DNA of 64,000 nucleotides from Enoplosus armatus (GCF_043641665.1 NC_092183.1:11800001-11864000); one strand, 5' to 3'; counted from the stretch's first letter, positions 36,326 through 49,387 are shown. A program made the numbers and translations. The notes: generated by a model not told the origin, from the sequence alone.

Positions 36326-39300
36326 GAGAGACACACTGAAAATGTTCTTATGGTTTGAGCAAGTGGATAATATTAAGCACACTTATGTTTACAATTATTA
36401 TGGATTGAGTAGGCCCAATATTTTGCCTCATTTCAACATTTGAGCAATAAACTAAAAGCAGAGACAAGAATGTTTAGATTCATATAAACTACAACTAAAC
36501 TATTTTTGAGCAAAGTAAAAAGTAAAGTCATCAGATTTAGGTTGATTCAAGTTAATTTTGTTTATAACATGAAGTCAAAAGCAAAAACTCAGTGGAGCTA
36601 GAAAGTGTCCTCCTGGCAACAAAATGAATCAAACATGTTGATGAAACATGGAAAGTCAGTGATGATAAGAAAGCCTCACTTTACGCTGTGGTGGAAGTCA
36701 GCTACATAAATAAGCCCTGATAAACCCTGATCAGCAATGACATGGAAACCAGGAAACTGTGAAAGGCTTCACATGTCCCAGACGTGACCGCATTACTAAT
36801 CTGAAACATCTTCTTGCCAGAAATAAATTAAAAGGATGGGATGTGCTCAGTTTTTAAAACAATTATCATTTTAATAAACCGAACAAGATTGCTCATTAAC
36901 TGAGCAAAGGGGACATGAGATGGAAGCTAGAAAGAAACAATCTAGCTCACTGAAGGTTAAAGACTTTTTTTAAGATAACTAGTTTTACTGGACCTCATGA
37001 ATGTTGAGGCTGAGTGTCAAAAGTATATTGTAAACTAAGCTGCACACTTTTCTTGCCCACCACAGCTACTTCTTACATCATCTAGCCAGCAGTGATGTGT
37101 CTGTGTTGTTTGGCAATGTGTACCGATTGATACTTGAAGTAGAACGAAATGCAGGACTACAGACAGACCAGAGACTGATCTAGTTACTGGCTGATAAGAT
37201 GCAGGTGGTTAATGAGAGGCTTGTCACTTGCATTCATAACTCAAATGCCTGGTTTAGCAACCCACTGGACCTCTAACTGACTTAGCTTGTCACTAGTTTG
37301 GTGCCTCTTCCAGGAGATAACACTGAGTGATGCTGGCAGAGGTGGGCCACAATTAGTGTCTCCTGCAGGGGGCCAAACTTTTAAAAGACGCATTTCATTT
37401 TTCATTTTTTTCTTTTGTAAAGACTTTATTTTGTTTCTTTGTTAATTTTCCTTTAAGCGCTGCTTTATCATTTTCTTGGAGACACCATATCATGACTGAA
37501 ATAAAAAAAGGAGACAGTTCCAGTACTCGCCTTTACATAGCTGTCTTCTATGAATCCAAGGCCATGCACGTCAGTGAGATCTTGGCTCAGTGTAGCACCC
37601 TTTTATCTGTCTTGCAAGATTGACGGACTGCTTTGGGTTTGCACGTGTGAAGCAGCCGAGATTTCTCATGTGGCCTGCAATCATCTCACAGTCTACAATA
37701 GGCATGTTGAGAGCAAAATCATCATTCTCTCTTCTTATTCCACATCTCCCCTGAAAGCAAACTTGGCTAAGAGCGTACAGATGGGCATCTCTTCCTTCCG
37801 TCAGCAGCTGACAGAAAGAAGACAGCTTTCTAAAACTAAATGCCTAATGAAGAAAAATGGAGGCAAATTAAATTGTGAGGCAAGGTTGAAATGTTGAGAG
37901 AAACCAAAAATTATAAACTGAAACTGAAAAATCACAAAAAACATAAAATACATTTTAATTGCTATCAGACCTTACTAAAGCATATTAATTTTTGTCACTG
38001 AATATTTCTTATATCAAACTCAGTGTTTCTATTGTGTGTGCTATTCTAAATGCTAATGTAATTGTGTTTAGACAGACTTCATCATGAAGACTGAACTTCA
38101 TAATGAAATGTAACAAATTAGACTTTAGCTTGTACTATATCTAAAAGCACTGTTAGGTTACAGTAATCTGTGTTAAACCTTGTCAAACCGATATTAAACC
38201 AAGATAGGGATACAGCATGTTAAGCTATTCACACTGAGGGGAAACACTGATTATTCAGGGGCCCTTGCTTTGATCTAAAAGAGGTATCAGTAATCCACAT
38301 CCACAGGAGTTTGCCACCTCTTCTGTAGCTCACCTACATCCTTATCTACCACACCATCGCAGCTTATCAGTGTCACCACATGCCAATAAGTCTGCTCCAT
38401 ATTCTCTCACTCACTGGCATGTTACAGATTCAACCAGTCAAATGCTTCTCAAGTTCTTATTAAGGGAAGGAAAATACTTGCACATATTGTATACAGTTTA
38501 TGTTTTCTAGTGAACTGGCAGTTAAGCACCTGCATTAGCTTGAGTTGCATCTGATTTTAGCTGTCTTTTCTTCGAGCAGCAAAATAGACAGACAAAAAAT
38601 GTGCCTGATTATAAATGTGCTGGCAGGGAATGTGCAAGTGTGTGTAATCTCTGTAACTTCAGGCGAGAGAGATGGTTGCGTCTGTGTACCTAAAGTGACT
38701 GCACGCTGCGTTGGGTGCATGTGTGTCTGCCTTTGCCGCAGAGAGAGCAATGTAATAGCCTTCTGGCCATGCAATACAATAATAAGATTTGCTTTAGACA
38801 GTTAGGGGGGACAACAAGAGTGATTTGCTCTAAGAGACAAAGAGGGCGAGAGAGGGGAGGAGAGAGGGACAATGATAGAGAGACAGATATGGAGGGAGGA
38901 AGAGCCGAAGAGCAAGCGAGAGACAGATGGGGTACAGAGTCAGTGACAGAGAGAAATGACTGTGATACACACACACACACACGCACAGACTATGAAACTA
39001 GAAGTGTCTGTCAGGTTAGAAATGTCTTTTATACAAGAGGCATCAATGATTAGGTGTCACAGTGACAAAAACAATTTAAATCCAAACTTAAGTTCAGCCA
39101 AAATAGTAAAGCAGATCCAAGTGGCAACTAATTGAGAGCAGTTTGACACACACACACACACACACTCCACCCACCTCCTTCACTCCAGGCTTGCAGACAT
39201 AAGGGAAGCGTGCCTGTCACAGCACACTAAGCCAACAGCTAGAAGCGGCAATCTGACTGAGAGGTCTGGCAGCGCATCAAAAACAGTTATTGATCGGTCT

Positions 39301-41601
39301 AGAAGTCAAGATTTCACTAGTTAACGTCACATGCCACCGCTAAGCTTGAGCTACTTTTAATACTTGTGACATAGATGAATAAAATTGCTTTGTGGACACC
39401 AGTGATCATACTGTATTTCTGTCCCCAGCAGGGCTGTCCTCATTTTTTACCTCACAATAAAATATGCATTGAAATGTAAGTTAGCACAGGCAGTTGTGCA
39501 AATCAGGTTAAATGACACGTAATCTGAACACAGAGTGTGCAATAATGAGTTCCAAATAGAAGACATAAGGTATAGGTATATGCAAAAGGAAGACAAGATT
39601 AGCAGTGGTCCGGTGTGGGGGGAAATGGAGAAGCCAAAAATAAAAAACGCCCAAAGTCTGAAATGTATCTACATTTTTAAATTTGAAGTACTGTCACATT
39701 GATATTTTTGTTTTTTTACAACTTTATGTTGAAATCAGAGTTAAACAATGCACATATACGTTTCTTACGTGCATCTCTTCAAACTCATTGACACATAACA
39801 TATAGAAGGTTACATCAAACCAAAGCCTGCTAATGCATGTATCAAATACATGACTTACTGTAGTCCTATATACAGAGCTCCTCGCCTATCATTCATACTA
39901 TAGCACAACTTAAGAGCAGAGCAAGGATGAAAAAAATCCAACCAGCACACATCTGCACAGGCGACAAACAATCCCACATCACAGACATTTTGATGTATCA
40001 TAGGAGAAACGCCACAGGTGTAATTAGTAACATAAATGATAGCTCTGCTCCAGCTACTGCAGGTCTCTGTTCTTGTGCATGCTGCCTCACTGGCATCGTT
40101 GACGTTATTAATAAACACCTGTGTTTTTCCTGCAATGACAAGTCAAAGTATTTTCCTGGAGACAGTCTATAGGAGACTTGACAACTGATGTATGACAGGC
40201 CCTGTCCATAGCACTGACTGTCTGTGGACAGCCACTGACAAACTTCAGTAGCCCTGACTATAATACAGCTAGTTATAGTCAGCAATATAACCCCATTAAC
40301 ATTTGCAAACTAACGTTATATTCATACATGCAACCAGGGTTGGTTGTGAAGTCACGGTGGCTAACGTTAGGCCTCCCAACAGCCAGTTTACAGCCGTTGG
40401 TTTCACCTAACTGTTAGCCTCTGTTGCTCCTAGCTCAGTACTAGCTAGCGACCGTTACTTTCTCAAACACGGTAACTGACATCATTAGCAACCGCAGAAA
40501 GCTCACTCACTCTACCTGTTGTTTCATTTCAGTGACATTGCTAAATGCATATTGTTTAATTGGTGTGAAGCTAAAGATGCGGAAGCTTCCCCTCAGTCCT
40601 GACCACTCACAGTGTCATGAAGTCAGTGGCATTACGTTACTCATCAAGGGAAGCCAGAGCAGCTGGGGACAGCTGCGTAAGTCTTAGTGTAGCGTTATGA
40701 CTGAAACTGTGTGTATGCACAACAACAGACATATCTATACGCATTCTTTTTATCAGATTTATGAAACATTAAGTTTGCATGGTTTCATTAATGTAAAGAA
40801 TTGTGGAACTCAGCCATGAATGGATGCAGAAACGCCCCCAAAACAACGCCCCAAATCACTCGTTTATCGATACCTCCGCCTGCTCCTCCACCTGTCAATG
40901 AAAAAAAGATGAAGCGCATGTTCACGGGTTGTTTCTAACAGTGTCACACCAGCGACCATTACGCACAGGTGTGGCTCTTATAGCACCAATATCATTCATT
41001 CATTCATCATCATTAAACATCGGAAAGACGTCAATGATTAGTTAATAGCGCTCATATTGGAATGGACATCGCAAAGTGCTTCACAATTGAGGATAAAATA
41101 GAAAGAGCATTAACAGGGGAAATGTTGACTCAAACATAAATACGAATGAAAAAAGGCAGCACTCATGATTAATTTAAATGAAGAATATAAAGGCCTACGT
41201 GCCTTTGGTTTTTTGGAGACAGCGAAAAATAATTCAATCAATGAACTTGGTGAACAACTTAATCGCCTTCAATCTGAAGCTTAATTTTTTGGCTCCTTCA
41301 AAGACAACTAAACAACAATTTTCATAATTATCCAGCTTTTCAATATTGAAAGATGCTGTGTTCTTATTGTGTACTTCAGCCTCAGCCACTTACCTCCCAA
41401 AACCAGTTCAGTTTATCTTGTCATGAAACTTCACAACATCCAACTTAACAGCATCACAAATATACAGAGTCCATCCAAAATGCTTCATCTATAAGCATCA
41501 GATAAAATGTTACAAGAATACAAATAGAAAATATCACATAATTAAAATTGTAAAGTTTTGAGAAAAGGTTTAGCTTTAAAAGGTTAGAATGAATCTGCTT
41601 T
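36326..41601. other. Non-coding stretch with simple repeats
   Basis: Contains a purine-rich GA tract at about 38825-38960 and (CA)n at 38970-38988 and 39146-39167. A slightly CpG-richer patch at 40310-40660 has TAACGTTA (40311-40318) and CTAACGTTAG (40361-40370). No exon could be supported, including in the frame at 37550-37897. Confidence 0.45.
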
Positions 41602-41631
41602 TTCTTCTTCTTCTTCTTCTTCTTCTTCTTT
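41602..41631. repeat. (TTC)n trinucleotide repeat, 30 bp
   Basis: About ten TTC units. On the minus strand it produces an artificial poly-Lys run inside a longer open frame. Confidence 0.97.
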
Positions 41632-41639
41632 GCTTCAGT

Positions 41640-43216
41640 CAGATCAGCTGTCCAGTCAGGTACAATTATTCCCTCAGTGTGCTCAGGAGGAGTCAAATCC
41701 CCTGAAGTTAGACTCTGAAGTGTTGCCAGCTTTGAGTCGGAGTCCTCTTCAGATCTGAGTTGCTGACAAGAAACCTTACAAAAACTGTCGGCTTGACAGT
41801 TTGAAGATTTGTGTGATCTTAACAAATTAATTACTTTTGTGAAACAATCAGCCGGTAATCACAGACCAAAGACAAAATGAAATTCACACTTGTACACTCT
41901 AACCCAAAGAAAGTCCCCACTTTCTTTATATCCAAGCAGTAGACGTTCCCCCTCCTCTCTGTGTTTCCATGTGTAGGAGATTAATTTATAACTTCTTATA
42001 TTCCAAGTGAAGCAGCACTGAAGCAGCAATAATAAGCAGTAATTTCTAAATTTCTCCTTCTCTATGGCTTGTATGAGGAAATATATACAGGCAGTTTTTC
42101 CCATTTAGGTTGGAGGTACAAATGTGTGAATGGGTGTCTATGTTGCTCCCAGCCTTGCTATTCGGGCATGTAAATGGCTGACCCATTGAACCACTGAGAC
42201 AAATCCTTTTAAAACAAAGAACAGAACAATGTAAGGACAGACCTGCATGCTGCAAAGCTGTGAGCTGGGACTTCAAAGTTAGAAGAGAAAAACATTTAGT
42301 AACACTTTATAATACAGCTCACAATTTACAGGGTCATTTTGTTGAATGAATAAGGTACTAATAAAACACCATGATATAATGTGTGGCTGTTCTCCCCTTT
42401 CTCCTCTTTAATTACACAATAAGGTTATAAGGTTGTTGACACCATTTTTCCCAAACTTCAGTTTTGTTACTCAGTACTGGTACGGTATCCAATATTTACA
42501 AAAACACTTAGGTGTAATTTATTTCTCCTGTTCTCTCAAATGGTTAATTACTCTCTTGCTCCCCACACTCTGTTTTTTTGTTTTCTTCCACAGTGCATTT
42601 AAGTATCAGTTGGAACTACTTATTATTTTACTGGTATGTGATTCATACAACGTTTGGTGCAGGCTTTGCTCCCTGAAATGCTTTAAAGAGCACTGTCTGC
42701 ACCGAACACCAACATTTTAAAAGTCAAACCAGTTTCACAGGTTTACCTTTTTAGAGACAATGCTTAAGCCTGATAGAGGACCACTAAAAAGTCATTTGTG
42801 TTTCAGTTTTATATTGATTGTTTCATCTTCTCATCATTATATTGTAATTAAACCTCTCATTTTGTGTTTCATTTTATTTTAAACTTTTTCTGCATAGTTG
42901 ATAAGCTCAATACCAGCATCCTGCCAGCTCAGGTTCTGCAGCGAGTTTTGTGCAGCTTGTGTGCCGAACTGTGTACCTGCAGACTGTTCACCAGAACGTG
43001 GCATGTCAAACAATGTCAGCAACTGGCTGAATATCGCTTGCTTGCTGGGTTTAGGCGACATGTCAATCTGGGTCGCTTGAGTTCAGCTAGCAGCTGTTGA
43101 CTGCGACTTTCACCAGTTGTCCGGATAATCATTCACTTTCTGTACCAGCATGTTCGGAAGCTTTTAACCACATCTCAGGGTGATCCTCAGAGGATGGAGT
43201 TGCTTCAGTTGCCATG
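41640..43216 (-). other. Weakly protein-like minus-strand segments, possible dead gene or transposon ORF
   Basis: Three minus-strand stretches have more protein-like composition than their surroundings. From 43216 an ATG in good context (CTCCATGG) gives MATEATPSSEDHPEMWLKAS and then stops near 43130. 43061-42879 is open for 60 codons and contains SQLLTLFDMPRSGEQSAGTQ. 41825-41640 contains LRSEEDSDSKLATLQSLTSG before running into the TTC repeat. They are not in one frame and no splice sites linking them are convincing. No domain was recognised. A decayed transposon ORF is as likely as a host pseudogene, and chance is possible. Confidence 0.15.
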
Positions 43217-43789
43217 GAGATTCTCCAGAAAAAGCTAGCACTATGCACCTTCAGTTTCTTTCTTTCTGACATTTCTTTGTCAAACAATTTTTTATGAATT
43301 GACTAATTTCTTATTCTACAAATGAACTACTGAAAAATACATCATAATTTACCAGAATAGCGACGACCATCAATGACCATCAATCCAAAACCCAAAGATA
43401 TTAAATCTACAATGACATAAAGTAGCAAAATGCAGAGAATCATAAGTAATTTGTCAGGCTGGAACTTGCATATGTGTGTCATTTTTGCTTGATAAATTAC
43501 TTAAACATTATAAATTATCAATAATACTTGACGATTAATCTTCCACTGATCAACAAATCAATTCATCGTTTTAGCACTAGACTTTTTGGACACATGCCAA
43601 ACACCAGAAATGTTTTAATTTAATTTTACAGCCGACTGAGGATCCACCATCAACAGCAGAAATACTCGTCCTGTCTTTAAATTGATCTCTTTGGACTTCA
43701 AAGCTCTGTTAATCAGTAGTGTGTAAACACATGTGATGACCTTCTGTCACATCAATTACAGCAAGTTACTATCAAAACTGCTGTCTTCT

Positions 43790-43791
<2 letters not shown>
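43217..43791. other. Non-coding stretch, no gene seen
   Basis: AT-rich, with no delimited feature. Confidence 0.5.
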
Positions 43792-43839
<48 letters not shown>

Positions 43840-43849
43840 CTGTGTGTGC
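43792..43849. repeat. (GT)n microsatellite, about 58 bp, interrupted
   Basis: GT dinucleotides to about 43835, then ATGTC and a further TG run. Confidence 0.96.
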
Positions 43850-43949
43850 TAGTCAGCCAGTCATAACATCACCAACACTAATTGAGTGAGTCCAGAAATG
43901 AGAAGCGTGCACAGGTCCTCCCTAAGGGATAAACAGTCAAAGTCTACAT

Positions 43950-43951
<2 letters not shown>

Positions 43952-43983
<32 letters not shown>
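43952..43983. repeat. (CA)n microsatellite, about 32 bp
   Basis: Perfect CA repeat about 100 bp after the GT array, so the two could form an inverted pair in single-stranded DNA. Confidence 0.96.
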
Positions 43984-43985
<2 letters not shown>

Positions 43986-45868
43986 CATGCAAACAAACTC
44001 ATTCTAACGTAATTGATTTTCTAAACACTTCCATACTGGCCACTGCCAAATGAAAACTCACTCAAATAGGTTGGAGGCTAATGTCAAATGAGGTAAAATT
44101 ACTTCTGTCTGCACACAGCAGCGTGTACTACCTTTTAAAGTCCACTCGAATATTACAGCTGGAAAGTTTTTCTTAGCAATGGCCCCTAAGATTCTTTATT
44201 CATTGCTTTGTTGTACGTTCTACTTTCAGTCTTTGATTTTATTCATTCTTTTCTTTAGAGATTTGTATAGTGAAATCTTTCCAGCCTGAGAGACGGAGCG
44301 GAGGTCCCATAGATTCTCTGCTTTATTGCACCTTCTTTTATAATGAAAAGCCTTCAGTTTACATTAGTGATGGAAAATCAAAAATCAAATCATAACCTCC
44401 AGCAAATGTTTTCATGAATTTTATTTGTATTAAATATATACAATAAGGAGACAGTGGACAAAAATCTTTTGACAAAACATTTCTCATGTGAACAAACAGC
44501 TGTGAGAGTGACAAAAACTATCTTTGACAGAAAGCGAAGAGAAATACTTTGGGTAAACACACACTGCAAGGTTTTGTTTTTTTACCATAGATAAGCCCAT
44601 CAAAGTTCAAACAGTTTCAAAACTGTTGTAAAATGGAAAATGACTATGAAGAAAGATATTTTGTCATGAAAAAACAATGAATCTATGGGCTAATTCGCTA
44701 CAGACTCACAGTATGAGCCTACCCAATAGTTTTATATACTTCAACACAGACTTCATCCTGAACTGAAAAAAGCAGCATTAATCATCCATCATCCACTTTT
44801 CTGACACAGTTAGGCTAAAGTTTGCAAAGTCATGTCTTTCAAAGTCATCTCAAGCAGACATGGTCATAGTGAAAAGGCTGGATCTCAAAGAGGGGAAAAG
44901 TTGAATCAGCAAGCCTACACCTATGAGCAAGTCAACTGGCCTTTACATGTAAAATTTAGCAAGTTTGTTTGTTTTCTGATGTGTAACTATAGCCTGAAAC
45001 ACTTTGGTAATAGCTCACACCTCTGACTGCATTTCACATTTGTCAATTAAACAAAATCTTCCCTTTTCTGTTGTGTTTTAATCTTCTGTGTGCCGACAAA
45101 CAATGTTTGTGAACCCTAAGTGCCTTTTACATTAGCACGAAACGCTCGTCTTCATGAACAGTGAACATCAACAGGTATAATAATTTATGTACAATTATAG
45201 AGTTCAATTTCATTATTACAGCAATTCATAATGAAAATAAAGTAATTACAGTAAGCACATTAAAAAGCTAGGACAGTATAATATCTGTGATTCGTTAAAA
45301 TTATAACAATAACATCATGATTATCATCATGACTACTATCTTTATTTGTTAGTGCCAAGATGCTTTTAGGAACTGGTTCTATGGCAATAAATATAAATAA
45401 GGCAGAAAAGAATAAATAACATATCAACAAATTAACTCAGTAGTGTAACAACATGCTGCTAAGTAAAGTGAAGAATTGAGGTTTGAGTGCCCACTTCATG
45501 ATTGCAGACCCTCTCCCGTTTCCCATTTCCCGCAGTGAAATTCTATATCAGCTCACTCTTACAATTTGAGAGTTAAAAATGTCTTTAAAATACCTCAGTG
45601 CCACATCTAACCTGCCATCTCAGATGGGGTTTTTTTCCCTTTCATGATTTGTGACATAACCAGCAGCCCACCTTTGTGGTTTTACAATTTGAACACAGCT
45701 GAAACGAGCACAGCTATTTGACACACGGTGACAAAAAATGAAATCTGTGAGTGGGCAGCGCAAACAGGGCCAAATACTCCCTCATGACATTTCACGTGGT
45801 GTCAACTAAATTATGATGCATGCACTGACGAGGAATGTAAATAGCAGTTCTTAAGAGGTCAGCCAGCG

Positions 45869-45935
45869 ACAAAGCATTGTTACCCTCCACCTGTAAACAA
45901 ACCAAGCAGGAAGTGTTTAGCTCACATTACAGCTG
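45869..45935. promoter_or_regulatory. Candidate transcription-factor site cluster
   Basis: Within 67 bp there are two facing SOX-type words, ACAAAG (45869-45874) and ATTGTT (45876-45881). An E-box CACCTG (45888-45893), a forkhead word GTAAACA (45893-45899), an ETS word CAGGAAGTG (45907-45915) and an E-box CAGCTG (45930-45935) follow. Such density is suggestive but not proof; conservation is unknown. Confidence 0.2.
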
Positions 45936-46716
45936 CAGTTCTCAGTCCAGGTCTTCCGGAGCCACATTACTGCTGGCCTTCTACCCTACCAGGTAGTTAA
46001 TTGCATTCACCAGGTGTAAAATGATTCCCTGATTAGATAGCTGGAATGAAAATCGGCAGCGCTGTAGGTCCCAATGCCCAGGACTGAGAGCCACTGCAAC
46101 AGAGTCTGTGATAGATACACTGTATGACAATATAAGCTGTGGGTATGCTAAGCAGGGAGAGAGATGAAGGGAAGGAGAGATGTTGGGTAGAGGGGGAAGG
46201 AAGATAACGGATTGCAAAAGACAGAGGGAGAGAAATGTATAAGGAGAGATTGGAGGGGAATAAAGAGTGGAAAGAAAAAGAGGGGAAAACGAGAGGAAAT
46301 AGTGTGCAAGTGAAGCAGACCAAAGGGAGAGTCGTATCTTCCTCCAGTGGGAACGGAGCTGTCTTCCTTCAGGCTTTTCTTCACCTCTACCAGGCCCTTG
46401 CCTCATGAGGTGTGCACTACAACACACACACACAATTTATACAACTTCCCTACAGCCAGGTGCCGTTTAGAGACAGACAAGGTCAACAACTTCTCCAGAA
46501 TCTAACATTTTCTGTGGATGCTGGGAGCTGAGAACGTCTGGCCTGTACACTGCAGTCGGGCAGACTCCCACCTCCCGGCTGACGTTATAAGATGTGTTAC
46601 CCTAAAGCCTATGGGGGGAAGAAAGGGCTGCTTGACGGTTCAGACAGTTCAACAGAGCAAATGTATTCACCAGTGGCAGATTGAACAGGTTGTGCAGTCC
46701 AGTTGTTCACGGATGT

Positions 46717-46734
46717 AAAAAAAAAAAAAAAAAA
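46717..46734. repeat. A18 tract
   Basis: A homopolymer run followed by GAAAAG. No retrogene or SINE body was recognised immediately upstream. Confidence 0.9.
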
Positions 46735-48276
46735 GAAAAGGTGGGTTTTCTCACTTATTAAATTGTGACACGTTTTGTCACCAAAGTGTGAATAATGTTG
46801 TACGACTCAGCGGATCATGGCAGTTACAGTCCATGGAATTCTCACTCAAAAGGTAAATGTCCTACTGTCCAAAACAACATAATTGCTAACTCGTTAGGTC
46901 AGATAACCAACACATCTGAGATCAGGAAGATAAAAGAAGGCTAACATATAAGGACTGGGTATCAGTAAAAAAAACTCAGTGCTGATGCTTTTACAAATGG
47001 TATCTTTTGTAACATCATGTTTTCTGTTTCTTTCTTGTCATTCATTCATTTCATCAAGTAAACAACTTTCTGTGCAATATTTGTTCTGTCACTTGCTTCC
47101 CTAAGCAGAATCAGACTCTTCTGAATTGATTGCCTCAGTAAAATTGTCATAGAAAACGTGTTGGCCAGCTGTAATGTCAGTATTTGAAATCTTTTTCCTT
47201 TTGAATCCTAAAATTGGATATTGACACTGTCATTTAGCAAAGCACCAGTAGGTATCCCTGTACAATACCCAGCCCTAAAGATATGAAGGGCTTCATTCCA
47301 AAACCTGATTTTTTTTTCTCCCCATTTTGGGGATGCTTGTTCGGCTCAATCTCATTGTCTGATGTGTTTCTGATTTTGTTAGTTAAGGGTTCAGTAGTGA
47401 TAGTTACTTAAGTGTCATTTTGTCATTTTAAGAAATTACTCAAATGGCAGATATCTCATTTTAGAATGAAACTCTTCATTTCAACGTCTGTACTGTACTA
47501 ATATAACATTGCAGATAAACATTGATTCTTGTACATAATGTGGGTAATATTGCAACATTGTATTTCTACAAAAACAGTGGTCAAGTATTAAGCCAAAAGT
47601 ACATCTACTGCCTTATTTATGTGAGCAGAAAGATCGACATTTAGTACTCTACAAACACGCTCAGGTCTTAGAGGTGGTGGCATGTGGCTTGTGATTCCCT
47701 TCTTGAAACACTGAGGTGACAGTTGATACTGAAACGTTATTAAAAGACTTTAAAAGTCACTCAGACTCCGCTTTTGTTGGAGTACAAAAATGCTCACCTG
47801 TATTTTCCTTAACTTTTAAAAAGCATGCAGTAAAAGGGTCGTGGATGTGGTTGCTCATCTAAACATGTCTTTTCATCTGGACTTCTGTCAGTGGACATCA
47901 AGGAATGAGGAGTTGATCTGATGTAGGATTTGGCAATGTGAGATCAGGGTCAGTCCCATAGTTCCTTAAGCAGCACGTGGTTTTAACTGGTAAAAATGAT
48001 CAAAGAAATTGATAAAAACATACACAAATACATACCTCATCTCTTCGTTGACTTTTAACGCCCTGTTAGGTTGTGAGGCTGATGATGTCTCAGTGTGGGT
48101 GAGAGTGCGTATTTAAGTGTGCGTGTGGCTAAATCTGTGAATGTGTGCATGGATATGAGGCTGTGAGTCTGTGTGCACTTTGTGTGTCTGTGGGCGTAAG
48201 CACATCTAAACTGTCAGTATGACACAACGTGGGAGTTCTGATAGACGGGTGAGTGCCTTTTTTATACTCACAGCCT

Positions 48277-48284
<8 letters not shown>

Positions 48285-48340
<56 letters not shown>
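48285..48340. repeat. (TG)n microsatellite, 56 bp
   Basis: Perfect TG repeat beginning after TATATA. In a minus-strand transcript it reads (CA)n and would lie about 250-305 nt past the stop codon at 48590. Confidence 0.98.
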
Positions 48341-48341
<1 letters not shown>

Positions 48342-48589
48342 CCTTGCATGTGAGTGTGTTTAAGCGAGCAAATCTACGAACAAATGTCAGCAAAGGATTT
48401 GTCTGGATTGTAAAGAGAGACAAGCATGATTGTAAGCACGTGTGGTTGATGATTCTGGGGGTTTCGGGACAGTGAAACATGAGCCACTTGCACCGAAGGA
48501 GCAGCAGTTTTTATATAAAGTCACCCATTTTGTCACTTCAGTCAATATGGCTGCTTATGGTCGGGATGGTGTAAAATGTTTGTGTGCCC

Positions 48590-49387
48590 TCAACTGTCTC
48601 TCTGAGTCAGGGCCTGCAGCTCAGAAGTATGTAGGGAATGTTGGAGGAAGACATTTTTACGACTGTAGCTATGCAGAGACAGAGGGCCTCGAGGTGGCTG
48701 TCCTAAACGTCCCGTAAACGTGGATGAGGAGGAGGAGGAAGAGGAGGCTGAGGATGGAGTAGGAGGTGGAGGGGAGGCTGGGACAGACGATGAGATGCTT
48801 GGAGAGGGGCTCCCTCTGCTTGCAAGACTGTGGAGGCTTGAGGAGGCGCTGGTTCCGACTGCACGAGGGATATGGCTCAGGGGATGGTGCTCTCCTCCTC
48901 CTCCTCCTCTCCTTACCCCACCTGACAGACTCATTCCACCTCCTCCTCCTGGAGTTAAGGACTCAGAAGAGGAGGACACCCCCTCTGGCTGTCTGGAGGA
49001 CAGAGATGGAATTGCGGTGTGATTAGCAGCTACTGCCCCGGAGCCTGGGCATTGATTTGGACTAAGGCCCGGATGTGAAACTTGAAGAGTAGTAGGCGAG
49101 GCTTGGGCTGCAGGAGTTGCTGAGGACAGGTTGGAGGAGCCTGGAGCCAGATTTAGAGCAGGGTTGTGGGCTGTGGACTGTGCCAAGACCCCCTGGCAGC
49201 GTCGCTCCTCCCTGACAGTGTGTCGGTCAGACGTAGGAGGCCGGCCGTACAGAGGTGGATAGTGGTGGGGGAGGTGCTGGTTAGAGAGGTCCCCTCCGAG
49301 TGCTGCCCCCACACCCCGCACTACCCTTCGGTCCCTTTGAGACAGGATGCTGCTGCCGAGTCCTGACCAGCGGCCTGGATGACTGGT
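48590..49387 (-). CDS. Terminal coding exon of an unidentified gene (265 codons, disordered C-terminal tail)
   Basis: The frame is open from the splice acceptor at 49388 to TGA at 48590-48592, giving 265 codons if the incoming phase is 0. The product starts TSHPGRWSGLGSSILSQRD. It contains a basic segment (about residues 18-25), HLPHHYPPLYGRPP near 40-53, and a long Ser/Pro/Gly-rich part with a Gly5 run and a Ser8 run. It ends RKNVFLQHSLHTSELQALTQ then RDS. No folded domain, signal peptide or membrane segment is seen, so it is probably an intrinsically disordered tail. The conserved-looking, low-repeat last 35 residues (from about GRLGQPP) may be a binding motif. GC and CpG content are clearly higher than the surroundings. 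Family not recognised. The homopolymer runs are encoded by CCT/CTC-type repeats, so length variation is likely. Confidence 0.7.
   Translation of the reverse strand, partial: TSHPGRWSGLGSSILSQRDRRVVRGVGAALGGDLSNQHLPHHYPPLYGRPPTSDRHTVREERRCQGVLAQSTAHNPALNLAPGSSNLSSATPAAQASPTTLQVSHPGLSPNQCPGSGAVAANHTAIPSLSSRQPEGVSSSSESLTPGGGGGMSLSGGVRRGGGGGEHHPLSHIPRAVGTSASSSLHSLASRGSPSPSISSSVPASPPPPTPSSASSSSSSSSTFTGRLGQPPRGPLSLHSYSRKNVFLQHSLHTSELQALTQRDS

Larger units (their letters stand above)
43984..48284. other. Non-coding stretch; may include the 3' UTR of the minus-strand gene at its upper end
   Basis: Holds a possible regulatory cluster at 45869-45935, a purine-rich segment at about 46145-46320, and A18 at 46717-46734. 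For a 3' UTR of the exon at 48590, no AATAAA was found close downstream on the minus strand; the nearest plain TTTATT (plus) noticed is near 45346, which would imply a long UTR. Confidence 0.45.

Noticed and set aside
46033..46433. Minus-strand frame of up to 150 codons with hydrophobic Leu/Phe/Ser runs
   Set aside because: It lies over a purine-rich tract, and overlapping frames are equally open.
48720..49022. Plus-strand frame rich in Glu and Pro opposite the terminal exon
   Set aside because: It is the antisense of the minus-strand exon's repeat-coded Ser/Pro runs. The minus strand has the strong acceptor and stop.
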